From assembly GCA_040779335.1 (NCBI GenBank), contig JBFONV010000002.1, forward strand, positions 434,001 through 498,000: DNA of 64,000 bases. The letters run 5' to 3'. The stretch is from JBFONV01 sp040779335. Its GTDB lineage: Bacteria > Pseudomonadota > Gammaproteobacteria > Enterobacterales > Alteromonadaceae. The notes below the pieces were generated by a model. That model did not search any database. It saw only the letters and a list, made by a program, of their open reading frames with translations, and was not told where the DNA came from. How positions within the stretch are numbered: the first letter of the stretch is position 1; every line of letters begins with the position of its first letter. This document shows, in pieces, positions 44,008 to 52,410 of the stretch. A program made the position numbers and the translations under genes.

Positions 44008-44463
44008 ATGGAGTTCGCATTGAGTTTTAGTATTAAATCAAAATTATTAATTAGTGCAGGTATCATTGCATCAGCATCTGCTATTTGGCATTTACTTTGT
44101 ATTTTTGGTGGTCCTAGTTGGTTCGCCTTTGCGCGAGCACCTCAACAAATTATAGATTCTGCGCAACAAGGAACTTTACTTGCACCTATTGGTACCGTTG
44201 TAGTCGCAGGATTAATGTTTGCATGCACTGCATTTGCTTTTTCAGCAGTTGGTTTAATTCGCAAAGTTCCTTTACTTAAACCTGCTTTAATTACCATTGC
44301 CGTTCTTTGCACTTTGCGCGGTTTAAGTGCCATTCCAGTGTTTACTAACTCTACAGGTTTAGATATTTGGCAAATAGTTGCTAGTACAGTGTGGTTTTAT
44401 GTTGGTATTTGTTTCATCGCTGGTAGTATAGAACATTATAGGCTCGGTAAATCAGGCACATAA
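44008..44463 (+). CDS. Cassette gene: four-helix membrane protein
   Basis: Protein of 151 residues from the ATG at 44008 (13 bp beyond the attC; the longer frame from 43930 is inside the attC). Four hydrophobic helices (about 12-32, 58-78, 88-106, 118-138) with small-residue-rich faces. It resembles small DUF-type membrane proteins often seen in cassettes; function unknown. Confidence 0.72.
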   Translation: MEFALSFSIKSKLLISAGIIASASAIWHLLCIFGGPSWFAFARAPQQIIDSAQQGTLLAPIGTVVVAGLMFACTAFAFSAVGLIRKVPLLKPALITIAVLCTLRGLSAIPVFTNSTGLDIWQIVASTVWFYVGICFIAGSIEHYRLGKSGT

Positions 44464-44549
44464 CAAGAACTTCAAACGGAAAAATTACAGTTGGCTGTTT
44501 TCGCTACACATTTTAGCAAACAATTTTTAGCCCCTTATTGGGGCGTTAG
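44459..44549 (+). repeat. attC site 8
   Basis: Complete site from CATAACAAG to GGGGCGTTAG with a shortened centre (CTGTTTTCGCTACACATTTT). Confidence 0.92.
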
Positions 44550-44581
44550 TTTGCAATCGGGTTCTGCCACACTAGGATAGT

Positions 44582-45136
44582 ATGAATAACACAAAAGTAG
44601 TTGCGGTCAGTGGAGCATCTGGCGCAGGAAAAACCACCATTGTTAAACAACTAGCTAATGAGTTTGATTGCCCATTTTTACTTTTTGATGATCACACTGA
44701 TAAAAGTACATACCCTCAAAATATGAAAAACTGGCTAAAAAATGGAGCAAACGTTTCTCTAATTAAAACGCCAAAATTTGTCACTTCATTGGAAAACTTA
44801 ATTTCAAAAAATAGCAGTCGTTATATTTTTATTGAAGAGCCATTTGGTAAAGAGCGTGACTCTATGTCGTCTTTAATCGATTACGTTGTTTTGTTAGATC
44901 AGCCTATGGAATTGTGTTTAGCCCGGATTATCAGAAGACACACAGAGAACCCGAGTGAAGATTCAATAAATTCAATATCAAATTACTTAAATAAATACGT
45001 AGAATACTTTAGAGAAATCTACGTAGACGCTACAAACCAAGTTAGAAGAAACTCGGATTTAATATTTCAAGATGTAGTTTCAATTAAAGACACAACCAAT
45101 TATATTAGTAACTGGTTGAAAAGTAATGCAAACTAA
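44582..45136 (+). CDS. Cassette gene: uridine kinase-like P-loop protein
   Basis: Nucleoside-kinase-like protein of 184 residues with Walker A AVSGASGAGKTT, the substrate segment LLFDDHTDKSTYP and an Arg-rich lid (LARIIRRHTENPSED). It is most like small adenylate/uridine-type kinases; the true substrate is unknown. It is unrelated in detail to the P-loop cassette at 41992, so two independent kinase cassettes sit in this array. Confidence 0.82.
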   Translation: MNNTKVVAVSGASGAGKTTIVKQLANEFDCPFLLFDDHTDKSTYPQNMKNWLKNGANVSLIKTPKFVTSLENLISKNSSRYIFIEEPFGKERDSMSSLIDYVVLLDQPMELCLARIIRRHTENPSEDSINSISNYLNKYVEYFREIYVDATNQVRRNSDLIFQDVVSIKDTTNYISNWLKSNAN

Positions 45137-45225
45137 CAAGGCGCTCAAGTTCACTCACTTCGTTCGTTGGGTCAATTTTCGAGTAATTTGTAATTTATTT
45201 TATTGCCCTTATATCAATAGTCATT
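45132..45225 (+). repeat. Degenerate attC site 9
   Basis: Starts correctly with ACTAACAAGGCGCTCAAG right at the stop codon, but the remainder diverges (TTCACTCACTTCGTTCGTTG) and no GTTA end is recognisable. The 3' half appears lost. Confidence 0.6.
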
Positions 45226-45258
45226 ATTACAACAGCAATTAATTCATGGAGATATATT

Positions 45259-45450
45259 GTGAGTGTAGAAATAATGTCGATGTTTCAACCTTCGTTAAAA
45301 AACCTAGCGAAAGCCGAAGAAAGAAAATTGGATCAAAATGAGAATGGCGACGATTCAAAGAAAAGAGCTGAATTAGATAAAATAATTAAAGAAGGCCTTT
45401 CACCTAATAGCTTTAGAAAAGAAAAAAAGTCAGATGGTGATTCGCTATAA
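45259..45450 (+). CDS. Cassette gene: short charged protein
   Basis: A 63-residue, Lys/Glu/Asp-rich reading starting at GTG with GGAG upstream (ATGGAGATATATTGTG). It is hydrophilic and probably disordered, ending with FRKEKKSDGDSL. Position between two attC-like sites supports it being a cassette gene; function unknown and coding status not certain. Confidence 0.5.
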   Translation: MSVEIMSMFQPSLKNLAKAEERKLDQNENGDDSKKRAELDKIIKEGLSPNSFRKEKKSDGDSL

Positions 45451-45545
45451 AAAGCTATTCAAGCGGGACAAAAAATAGTTGGTTTTTGCTCCTTCGTCGC
45501 TTATTTTAGCCAAGCATTTTTTGCCTCTTAGCAAAGCGTATAAGC
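45445..45545 (+). repeat. attC site 10 (slightly degenerate ends)
   Basis: Consensus interior (AGTTGGTTTTTGCTCCTTCG, TTTTAGCCAAGC) but altered ends: TATAAAAAGC instead of TAACAAGC and AAAGCGTATAAG instead of GGCGTTA. Confidence 0.85.
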
Positions 45546-45585
45546 CACACAGATTGTGGTACCTACTAAATTTTAAGGTCATCAA

Positions 45586-46722
45586 ATGGAATTGAAAAAC
45601 ACTGTACGATTATCCGAATTAGATTGGTTACGGGTGATATTGATTTTTGCAGTATTCCTTCATCATGTGTGTATGCCTTTTAATGGAGAAAATTGGCACA
45701 TTATGAATAACGATTCGAGCAAGGTGCTCGATGATATCATGGTGTATTTTGAACAATTTAGATTGCCAATTTTGTTTTTTATCTCGGGTGTTGGCTCTGT
45801 TATCTTGCTTGCAAAAATAACGGTAGTGAAATTTATCAAAGACAAATTCTTAAGGTTATTTATTCCCCTTTTAGTTGGCTCTTTGCTAGTAATTCCTCCG
45901 CAAATTTATATTGAGAACATTGCTGAGATGCAATCATACTGGCAAGAATACCCAACGCTTGCATTAAAATTCGAAACTAATCACCTTTGGTTTATAGAGT
46001 ATCTTTTTGTGTTTTTCTTGCTTGCTATTCCACTAAATAAATTATTTAGTTCGTCTTTAGGTACATCAATAATTCACTTTCTACAAAAGTTATCAAAACA
46101 CAATATCGGGCTATATCTACTCGTAGTATTACTAATAATAATAAAAGTGTATTTTTCTTTAGCTTTTCCGAGTGAAGACAAAAAGATAGAAAATTTGTCT
46201 TCTTCAGCTTTCTACTTTTTCTTTTTTATTGCTGGTATGCTTTTTGTTCGCGGCAACGTTATTTGGCAAGCAATATATGAGCAACGATTTTATAATTTAA
46301 TGTTGTTAGTATTTAGTACTGTGATCTTCTATTCGTATTATTATTCACCTGATTTGAGCGAATACTTATCGCTGGATATGCGTTGGTCTATTTGGTGGTT
46401 GGTTTGTTGTTTAGTTGCATGGTCTGCATTTTTAACCATCTTAGGTTATGCGCAGTTGTATTTTACAAAAACACCGAAATGGTTAAACCTTAGTAACGAG
46501 TTAATCTACCCTTTTTACATTTTTCATCAAACTGTAATTGTTGTCATAGGCTATTATGTCATCGCATGGCAAGCACCAATATCGCTCAAGGTTATTTCTC
46601 TTTTCGCTTTATCATTTTTAGTTACCAGTGTAATTTGTTGGTTTATTATTAAACCATCAACTTTTTTAAGGTTTTTGTTTGGTTTAAAGCCAAAAAAACA
46701 ACGTTGTGCCAGTGGCTTATAA
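45586..46722 (+). CDS. Cassette gene: acyltransferase 3 family membrane protein
   Basis: Integral membrane acyltransferase of 378 residues with about ten helices. The family hallmarks are RLSELDWLRVILIFAVFLHH near the N-terminus (catalytic His), LFFISGVGSV after it, NHLWFIEYLFVFFLL and the late YPFYIFHQTVIVVIGY. OPG succinylase MdoC and OafA relatives share this fold and acylate surface sugars. It is unusually large for a cassette, and has no sugar gene beside it. Confidence 0.9.
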   Translation: MELKNTVRLSELDWLRVILIFAVFLHHVCMPFNGENWHIMNNDSSKVLDDIMVYFEQFRLPILFFISGVGSVILLAKITVVKFIKDKFLRLFIPLLVGSLLVIPPQIYIENIAEMQSYWQEYPTLALKFETNHLWFIEYLFVFFLLAIPLNKLFSSSLGTSIIHFLQKLSKHNIGLYLLVVLLIIIKVYFSLAFPSEDKKIENLSSSAFYFFFFIAGMLFVRGNVIWQAIYEQRFYNLMLLVFSTVIFYSYYYSPDLSEYLSLDMRWSIWWLVCCLVAWSAFLTILGYAQLYFTKTPKWLNLSNELIYPFYIFHQTVIVVIGYYVIAWQAPISLKVISLFALSFLVTSVICWFIIKPSTFLRFLFGLKPKKQRCASGL

Positions 46723-46813
46723 CAAGCCAATCAAGCAGAACTAAAAACAGTTGGCTGTTTTCGTTCCTCAACATTTTAGCCAATAATTTCATTGCCTCTT
46801 AACGAGGCGTTAG
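46718..46813 (+). repeat. attC site 11
   Basis: Complete site from TTATAACAAG to GGCGTTAG with arms AGTTGGCT/AGCCAA and the CCTCTTAACGAGG end. Confidence 0.93.
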
Positions 46814-46830
46814 CTCTTCATGGAGGGAAT

Positions 46831-47364
46831 ATGAATCGGAGGCAGTTTTTTAAACGTTCTCTAGTTATCGGAGGTTCCTTAGTCGGTGTTGGAACAGGAG
46901 CCATTTGGTTAACTGAAGACGTTAATAGATTAGATCTTAAAATATCAACTGCATTAAAAAGGTTAGAGCTTTTAGCTAACAAAAACCTTGTACAAACTGG
47001 TGAATGGGATATATATAAAATATTTATGCATTGCGCACAAAGTATTGAATATTCAATGTCTAAGTTTCCAGAGCATAAATCTGACTTTTTCAAGAATACA
47101 GTTGGAAAATTAGCATTTTCAATTTTTGAATCTAAAGGAAGAATGGTTCATGGATTAAGCGAGGCTATCCCTGGCTCCCCTTTAATAGAATCCAGTTTAG
47201 ATACGAAATTGGCATTAAATCATTTAAAACAATCATTAATTGAGTTTGAAAACTATCAAGGCAAACTCGCACCACATTTTGCATATGGTGAATTAACAAA
47301 GAATGAATATGAAATGGCACATGTGATGCACTTATATAACCACCTTGAAGAGATACAGAGCTAA
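46831..47364 (+). CDS. Cassette gene: Tat-exported protein of unknown function
   Basis: Protein of 177 residues with an evident twin-arginine signal (MNRRQFFKRSLVIGGSLVG). The rest is helical and hydrophilic with no cofactor motif that I recognise. The ATG at 46831 follows GGAGGG. Tat export of a small cofactor-free protein is unusual; the signal may instead act as a membrane anchor. Confidence 0.75.
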   Translation: MNRRQFFKRSLVIGGSLVGVGTGAIWLTEDVNRLDLKISTALKRLELLANKNLVQTGEWDIYKIFMHCAQSIEYSMSKFPEHKSDFFKNTVGKLAFSIFESKGRMVHGLSEAIPGSPLIESSLDTKLALNHLKQSLIEFENYQGKLAPHFAYGELTKNEYEMAHVMHLYNHLEEIQS

Positions 47365-47454
47365 CGAACAAATTAATCAGGGACATTGCGGTTTGTTGTT
47401 TTTCGTTCCTCAAAATTTTAACGAACTATTTTAAGCCCCTTATTGGGCGTTATA
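47360..47454 (+). repeat. attC site 12
   Basis: Complete site from GCTAACGAAC to GGGCGTTATA; arms CGGTTTGTTG/ACGAAC are more diverged than in its neighbours. Confidence 0.87.
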
Positions 47455-47477
47455 AACAACATCAAAAGGAGTGCTCG

Positions 47478-48125
47478 TTGTACCAATTATATTATTACCC
47501 TTTAAATGCCAGTATGGCTCCTCACTTTGTACTTGAAGAGCTGAAAGTAGAATTCGAGTTAATCACTGTTGATAGAAAAAATAATGCTCAAAAATCTCCT
47601 GATTATTTGGCTTTAAATCCAGCAGGCCGAATTCCTACTTTAATTGATAATGGCTTTGCTATTTTTGAAAGTCCTGCGATTTGCATACATTTGGCGGAAG
47701 CTCATCCTAATTCAAATTTAATACCTAAAGTTGGAGATAAAAATAGAGCACTATTTTTTCAATGGATGATGTACTTAACAAACACGGTGCAAGCCGAACT
47801 GATGGTGTATTTTTACCCTCAAAAACATACGACAGATGTTAAAGTTGTTGAGTCAATTATCGAAGCACAAGAGATTAGGGTAACCGAAATGTTCAAGTTG
47901 CTTGATCGCGAGCTTGAAAACAAAAACTTTCTCATAGGAAATACTATTAGTGTCTGTGACTATTTTTTGTTTATGTTGGCCGTTTGGGCTGATGAATTTA
48001 AAAACCCACCTTTATCATTCAATAATTTATCGAGGTATCTTCGTAAATTAGCTAAACGTGATGCGATAATTGCAGTATGCAAAAAAGAAAACTTAAACCT
48101 AATAGACTATCAGGAAGATTTATGA
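47478..48125 (+). CDS. Cassette gene: glutathione S-transferase
   Basis: GST of 215 residues starting at a TTG with AAGGAG. The thioredoxin-like N-terminal domain (YYYPLNASMAPHFVLEELKV, then NPAGRIPTLIDNG and the glutathione-binding FESPAICIHLAE) is followed by the helical C-terminal domain (ISVCDYFLFMLAVW). It most resembles beta-class bacterial GSTs. It overlaps the next gene by 4 bp (ATGA), giving a two-gene cassette. Confidence 0.9.
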   Translation: MYQLYYYPLNASMAPHFVLEELKVEFELITVDRKNNAQKSPDYLALNPAGRIPTLIDNGFAIFESPAICIHLAEAHPNSNLIPKVGDKNRALFFQWMMYLTNTVQAELMVYFYPQKHTTDVKVVESIIEAQEIRVTEMFKLLDRELENKNFLIGNTISVCDYFLFMLAVWADEFKNPPLSFNNLSRYLRKLAKRDAIIAVCKKENLNLIDYQEDL

Positions 48126-48562
48126 AAAATATTCTAGTGTTGGTAATATCATTATTCGTTGCTAGCATCAGCGCACAAGACCTAGGTAAAATTAAGAATG
48201 GAAGCACCGAGATGACTAAAAATAATAAAATTAATTATATTGAAATCCCCGCTAAAAATATTGAAGCCACTAAAACCTTCTTTAGTGAAGTTTTCGGTTG
48301 GTCTTTTGTGGATTATGGCCCAGATTATTGTAGTTTTTCTGCTCAGGGTGTAGACGGAGGATTTTTTAAATCAGAATTAGTTGTTTCCACTAAAAATGGA
48401 AGCCCATTGATTGTTCTTTATAGTAATTCATTAGAGGTAATCCAAAAGAAAATTGAACAATCAGGTGGTAAAACAATTAAGCCTATTTTCTCGTTTCCTG
48501 GTGGTAGAAGATTTCATTTCAGTGATCCTAATGGCAATGAATTTGCAGTTTGGTCTGAGTGA
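48122..48562 (+). CDS. Cassette gene: VOC (glyoxalase-like) protein with signal peptide
   Basis: Protein of 146 residues. An N-terminal export signal (MKNILVLVISLFVASISAQ) precedes a single VOC module (KINYIEIPAKNIEATKTFF, then the late FHFSDPNGNEFAVWSE). Typical VOC proteins begin at the methionine of MTKNNKINYIEI (about 48212) and are cytoplasmic, so the leader may be a late addition. It starts within the GST stop codon. Confidence 0.82.
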   Translation: MKNILVLVISLFVASISAQDLGKIKNGSTEMTKNNKINYIEIPAKNIEATKTFFSEVFGWSFVDYGPDYCSFSAQGVDGGFFKSELVVSTKNGSPLIVLYSNSLEVIQKKIEQSGGKTIKPIFSFPGGRRFHFSDPNGNEFAVWSE

Positions 48563-48565
48563 TTA

Positions 48566-48667
48566 CATAACAAGCCAATTGAGAGCGGGACTGCTAAAAG
48601 TTTGGTCAGTTCCGCTTCACTTCACATTTTAGCAAACTATTATCAGCCCCTTAATGTCAGCGTTAAA
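48566..48667 (+). repeat. attC site 13
   Basis: Complete site from CATAACAAGCC to GTCAGCGTTAAA, with a longer interior (GGTCAGTTCCGCTTCACTTC) and AGTTTGG/AGCAAACT arms. Confidence 0.87.
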
Positions 48668-48690
48668 GCGCAAATCATATAGAGAAGTAG

Positions 48691-50505
48691 ATGTTCAAGA
48701 ATATTTTATTATTGTTAGTTTTGTTTTTATCTAATGTAATTTACGCACAAAGCACTGCTACATCTGCCACCCAAATCCAAAAGGTATTAGAAGACGAAGA
48801 ACTTGTCGGATTAACTTGGTCCACTATTTCAGATGGGCACGTTGAGGTTGGCAGTGCTGGCTATGCTAATGTATCAACACATGAAGCGATGAAGCCTGAG
48901 CAAAAAATGCATGTTGGCTCGGTAACGAAATCGGTTCTGGCAATGGGCGTGCTCCATTTAATATATGAAGGGAGACTATCGTTAGACAGTCATGTTGAAT
49001 CATTGTTGCCAGAGTTAAATTTTGACAACGCTTGGCGTCATCGTTCGCCTATTAAAGTCCAAAACCTACTGGATCATACCGCGGGATTAGACAACATTAG
49101 AATGTGGCAATTTTTAAATACTAAGCCCTTACCAAACACGCCACTAAAAAACGCTTTTCCATCAGATAATCATCATTTGTTGAAGGTTAGAACTGAGCCA
49201 GGCACGCAATACTCATATTCTAATATGGGCTACACCTTGCTTGGGATGGTTATAGAAGCCGTCACCAACCAGCGTTACGAAGCATTTCTCGACAACAACC
49301 TGTTAGCCCCATTAGGCATGCATGATAGTAGCTTTGAGTTTATCAGCCAACAAGGTCAGTTTGCAGACCCAATGCTGGCGATGGGCTACCATGAAAATAA
49401 TGTTGCTCAAGTTGCTGTGCCTATCTATATAAGACCTGCGGGACAGTTCACAACAACTGCACCTGATATCGCAAAGTTTATGGCATTTTTGCTTAATGGT
49501 GGCAAAGTAAATGGTGAACATTTTATCAGCCCTGAGCATATGAAAATGCTGACTGAGCCATTAAGCACTCACGCATATAAAGCTGGCCTGAATAACGGGC
49601 ATGGCCTAGCGTTTGCGACAAGAGATAGATACGGCGTACTCGGCATGTGCCACCCTGGAGACACATTTGGCTTTAGCGCCTTTATTTGCCTTTTTCCAGA
49701 GCAGAATAAGGGCTTTTTCTACGCCACTAATACTGATATTGAAACAGCCGACTTTGAAAAGCTCAGACGGTTATTTGTCGAGACATTAGGCGTAACTGCG
49801 GCCCCCACTGCCCCGCCTGCAGAAAGCCCTGTTGATTTATCCGAGTTAACGGGGATATACCTTCTATCTCCAAATAATATGGCTGAATTTGAATACCTCG
49901 ACATGCTTTTTGGTTTCATCTGGTTAACACCGCCAGATGAGCATCTTTTACTTAGTTCCTTGCAAAAAGATGACAAGCGTATGATACAAGTTGGCGACAA
50001 CTTATTTAGAGATGTAAATAGAACACAAGCCTCTCATGTTGTTTATTCAGATGATGAAGGACAGTTGTTGATAAGTGACGGTCTTAAAACCTTCAAACGA
50101 GTGTCAGGTTTAAGCTTAGCTCTTTATTGGCTAAGTTTAATTTTGGGTTTGATCGGGCTTCTTTACCTTTTTATCATCGGTTTGATGAGAATGATTAAGC
50201 GAGACAAAGTAGCGTTCGGCCGCATAAAGTGGGGATTTATCAACCTTGTTCTGTTCTGCTTACCTGTAGGTCTGTTTTTCAATCAAGGCTTTCTGAGATT
50301 TGGTGATATTACCGCTGCAAGTATTTCATTAGCCATTTTGACAGGCCTATTGCCGATAAGTTTGCTAATTTCTATATGGACTTCGTTAAAAGAAACGTTG
50401 CACGGTAAGTTAATAAAGCTGGATGTTGCAGCCATCATAATGTCGTTACAGCTTTGTGTGGTATTGGCTGTTTGGGGACACATTCCCACTATATTTTGGC
50501 AGTGA
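48691..50505 (+). CDS. Cassette gene: class C beta-lactamase-like serine hydrolase
   Basis: Penicillin-binding-protein-like hydrolase of 604 residues. A signal peptide (first 19 residues, ending AQS) is followed by the SxxK active site in GSVTKSVLAMG and the YSN motif in YSYSNMGYTLLGMV, with a later HPGDTFGF segment in the place of the KTG box. The C-terminal 150 residues hold about four helices, so the catalytic domain is membrane-tethered in the periplasm. Relatives act as esterases or D-aminopeptidases as well as lactamases; resistance is not implied. Confidence 0.87.
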   Translation: MFKNILLLLVLFLSNVIYAQSTATSATQIQKVLEDEELVGLTWSTISDGHVEVGSAGYANVSTHEAMKPEQKMHVGSVTKSVLAMGVLHLIYEGRLSLDSHVESLLPELNFDNAWRHRSPIKVQNLLDHTAGLDNIRMWQFLNTKPLPNTPLKNAFPSDNHHLLKVRTEPGTQYSYSNMGYTLLGMVIEAVTNQRYEAFLDNNLLAPLGMHDSSFEFISQQGQFADPMLAMGYHENNVAQVAVPIYIRPAGQFTTTAPDIAKFMAFLLNGGKVNGEHFISPEHMKMLTEPLSTHAYKAGLNNGHGLAFATRDRYGVLGMCHPGDTFGFSAFICLFPEQNKGFFYATNTDIETADFEKLRRLFVETLGVTAAPTAPPAESPVDLSELTGIYLLSPNNMAEFEYLDMLFGFIWLTPPDEHLLLSSLQKDDKRMIQVGDNLFRDVNRTQASHVVYSDDEGQLLISDGLKTFKRVSGLSLALYWLSLILGLIGLLYLFIIGLMRMIKRDKVAFGRIKWGFINLVLFCLPVGLFFNQGFLRFGDITAASISLAILTGLLPISLLISIWTSLKETLHGKLIKLDVAAIIMSLQLCVVLAVWGHIPTIFWQ

Positions 50506-50513
50506 TCGGTCAC

Positions 50514-50545
50514 GCTTTAACAAGAGCTTCAAACGGCAAAATATG
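50514..50545 (+). repeat. Truncated attC remnant
   Basis: CTTTAACAAGAGCTTCAAACGG matches the 5' end of sites such as attC 8, but the sequence then departs and no GTTA end is found. The region 50545-50677 has no gene. Confidence 0.65.
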
Positions 50546-50677
50546 GTTAGATATAATACGAGTAGAGTGAGCTGATGTGCGAGGCATTGAAGTTTCTGAT
50601 TGCTTGTCGGACATCGGCCGGTTTAACATTTATGAGTGCATGGAATAAGTTTTGAGAAAAAACAACAAGAGGATTTT

Positions 50678-50845
50678 ATGAAACAATTATATAGATGGAT
50701 TTTGGTTTTTGTGTTTATGGTAGCAGCCATAGCGTCGTATAGCGCTGGAAGTTCGACCGGAGTATTTATGTTCATCATTCTTGGATTTTTGTTCGAATGT
50801 GCGTTCTGGTTTAAGCTCTTCCCTACAAAAAGAAAAAGTGATTAA
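50678..50845 (+). CDS. Cassette gene: two-helix mini membrane protein
   Basis: A 55-residue protein starting at ATG 50678 (AGAGGA site 6 bp upstream) with two hydrophobic stretches (about 6-20 and 26-44) and a basic tail. Unknown function. It lies after a truncated attC and before a collapsed one. Confidence 0.6.
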   Translation: MKQLYRWILVFVFMVAAIASYSAGSSTGVFMFIILGFLFECAFWFKLFPTKRKSD

Positions 50846-50887
50846 TAAATGGCTCAGATAGGCATAATAAGTCAATTAATTAAGACA

Positions 50888-50905
50888 AGTAACAGGGTGT
50901 TATGA
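50888..50905 (+). repeat. Collapsed attC scar
   Basis: AAGTAACAGGGTGTTATGAG looks like the outer ends of an attC (TAACAAGG and GCGTTATG) joined with the whole interior deleted. It joins the genes at 50678 and 50902. Confidence 0.45.
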
Positions 50906-51231
50906 GGCTATCTAAATCTACAAAAATTGCTATTTATTCTGGCTTTATTGCCGTGATTATTGGGGTAATTGCATTTTCTCTGAGTTGGAATTTATGGGCG
51001 TTTTTTAATGGTCCATTACCGGGATATCGAATATTCCTGTTTCCTGGAAACTTAAGTCTTACTTACTTTTGGCATCCAATATTTACCGAGGAAGTTATTT
51101 TCTGGCCAAAATTATTCATGCTTTTGTTCGGACAGTTCATAGTAGTTGCCAGTTGTGTTGTTGTTATTACCCGTTTAAAAAGGCTCTTTGGTGCAAAGCT
51201 TCACAACCAGCAAATTAACCACGACAAATAA
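50902..51231 (+). CDS. Cassette gene: two-helix membrane protein
   Basis: Protein of 109 residues with helices at about 8-34 and 70-91 and a periplasmic loop rich in aromatic residues and prolines. Its ATG overlaps the collapsed attC scar. No family recognised. Confidence 0.65.
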   Translation: MRLSKSTKIAIYSGFIAVIIGVIAFSLSWNLWAFFNGPLPGYRIFLFPGNLSLTYFWHPIFTEEVIFWPKLFMLLFGQFIVVASCVVVITRLKRLFGAKLHNQQINHDK

Positions 51232-51297
51232 CAGTTGGCTTTTGCTCCTTCGTCGCTTATTTTAATCAGCAGATATTTGCCCATTACTAGGAACCCA
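51202..51297 (+). repeat. attC site 15 (damaged ends)
   Basis: A consensus interior (AACAGTTGGCTTTTGCTCC, CTTATTTTAATCAGCAG) with decayed ends: ACAACCAGC in place of TAACAAGC, and CTAGGAACCC in place of the GGCGTTA end. Probably no longer recombinogenic. Confidence 0.8.
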
Positions 51298-51307
51298 CGG
51301 AGGATAC

Positions 51308-51937
51308 ATGTTTCCTATTGATATTTGGATCACATACACATTAGCTTGTTTACTCTTAGTTATATCACCAGGGCCCGATAATATTTTGGCTATTGGAAGG
51401 GGTCTTAGCCAAGGAAAATTAGCTGCATGCGTATCTGGGATTTCATCTGGTGCCGGAATATTGTTTCACGTTTTGACCGCTACGTTTGGACTGACATTAT
51501 TAATACAAACATCTGAATTAGCTTTTATTGTTGTAAAAATTATAGGTGCCTGTTATTTAATATGGTTGGGAATAAAAGTATTAAAATCGAGAAATTTGAT
51601 TGATTTATCTCCAACAGCTAAACAACCAGTAAAAGTAATCTTTACCACGGGTTTTTTATCCGCCGCTTTAAACCCCAAACCGGGTATATTTGTACTCGCT
51701 TTTATTCCTCAATTTGTAAGCCCAGAGCTAGGCTCCGTTACAACACAAATGATCGTGTATGGCATTTGGTTCGCGTTACTTACTGCTATAGGATTCTCAT
51801 TAATGGGAGTGTTTGCTTCAAAACTAACTAGTTGGCTTCAAAATCGCTCCCAAATTACAAGCAGTTTAAATATTGGGGCAGGCTTAACATTTATAACTTC
51901 AGGTTTAGCTATTGCTACGTTAAATCATAGCAAATAA
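51308..51937 (+). CDS. Cassette gene: LysE/RhtB-family amino acid exporter
   Basis: Inner-membrane exporter of 209 residues with about six helices. The N-terminal SPGPDNILAIGRGLSQG is the family signature, and LIWLGIKVLKSR and LNPKPGIFVLAFIPQF are also characteristic. Members export homoserine, threonine, leucine or similar metabolites. It has a GGAGG site 6 bp before the ATG. Confidence 0.92.
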   Translation: MFPIDIWITYTLACLLLVISPGPDNILAIGRGLSQGKLAACVSGISSGAGILFHVLTATFGLTLLIQTSELAFIVVKIIGACYLIWLGIKVLKSRNLIDLSPTAKQPVKVIFTTGFLSAALNPKPGIFVLAFIPQFVSPELGSVTTQMIVYGIWFALLTAIGFSLMGVFASKLTSWLQNRSQITSSLNIGAGLTFITSGLAIATLNHSK

Positions 51938-52052
51938 AAAATGCCTTAACCTCATCGAGAGAATGGAACCTACATTAAACGACTGACAATAAGCTATTGA
52001 TATAAAAGAATTTTGAATACAACTAATTATTTGATATGTTGAGGAGTAAAGC

Positions 52053-52132
52053 AACTTATCAAGTCATTAAAAAAGGCCAAAACAGTTTATCCTTATTCCT
52101 TCGTCGCTTATTTTAGCCATTAACGACGTTGT
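52053..52132 (+). repeat. attC site 16 (internally deleted)
   Basis: From CTTATCAAGTC through CCTTCGTCGCTTATTTTAGC to GACGTTGTA; about 15-20 bp of the 3' arm are missing, so the hairpin is incomplete. Confidence 0.75.
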
Positions 52133-52188
52133 ATTTTTTAGTTTAATCCTAGATTTTAGATTAAGCATTTATGTAAAAAGAGACATGT

Positions 52189-52365
52189 ATGAAAGATGCC
52201 ATTAACGAAGTAAAGAGTGAGGTTAAAGCTAAAATATTGTTTTGGAATAACATCCAAAGTAAAAGGGCTAAAGTTGCCTTAATATTTGTATGCATAACGT
52301 TAATAGGACTCAAGGTTTTTACTACAGTTTTAACATTTGAATGGGTAGCGGGTTTGTTTAGCTAA
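52189..52365 (+). CDS. Cassette gene: 58-residue single-helix protein
   Basis: A short reading with a hydrophilic helix (MKDAINEVKSEVKAKILFWN), a basic stretch and one transmembrane segment (VALIFVCITLIGLKVFTTVL). The ATG is preceded by AAGAGA. It fills the space between attC 16 and a truncated attC, the expected place of a cassette gene. Unknown function. Confidence 0.55.
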   Translation: MKDAINEVKSEVKAKILFWNNIQSKRAKVALIFVCITLIGLKVFTTVLTFEWVAGLFS

Positions 52366-52385
52366 ATGCATACAGGTAGTAAAGA

Positions 52386-52410
52386 CATAACAATGTATTA
52401 AATCGGACAA
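52386..52410 (+). repeat. Truncated attC cut by a transposase fragment
   Basis: CATAACAATGTATTAAATCG and GGACAAATG form an attC 5' end; the rest is replaced at about 52405 by the IS110-type remnant. Confidence 0.65.

Noticed and set aside
45663..45845. Antisense frame within the acyltransferase gene
   Set aside because: Shadow of a strongly conserved gene, with no ribosome-binding site.
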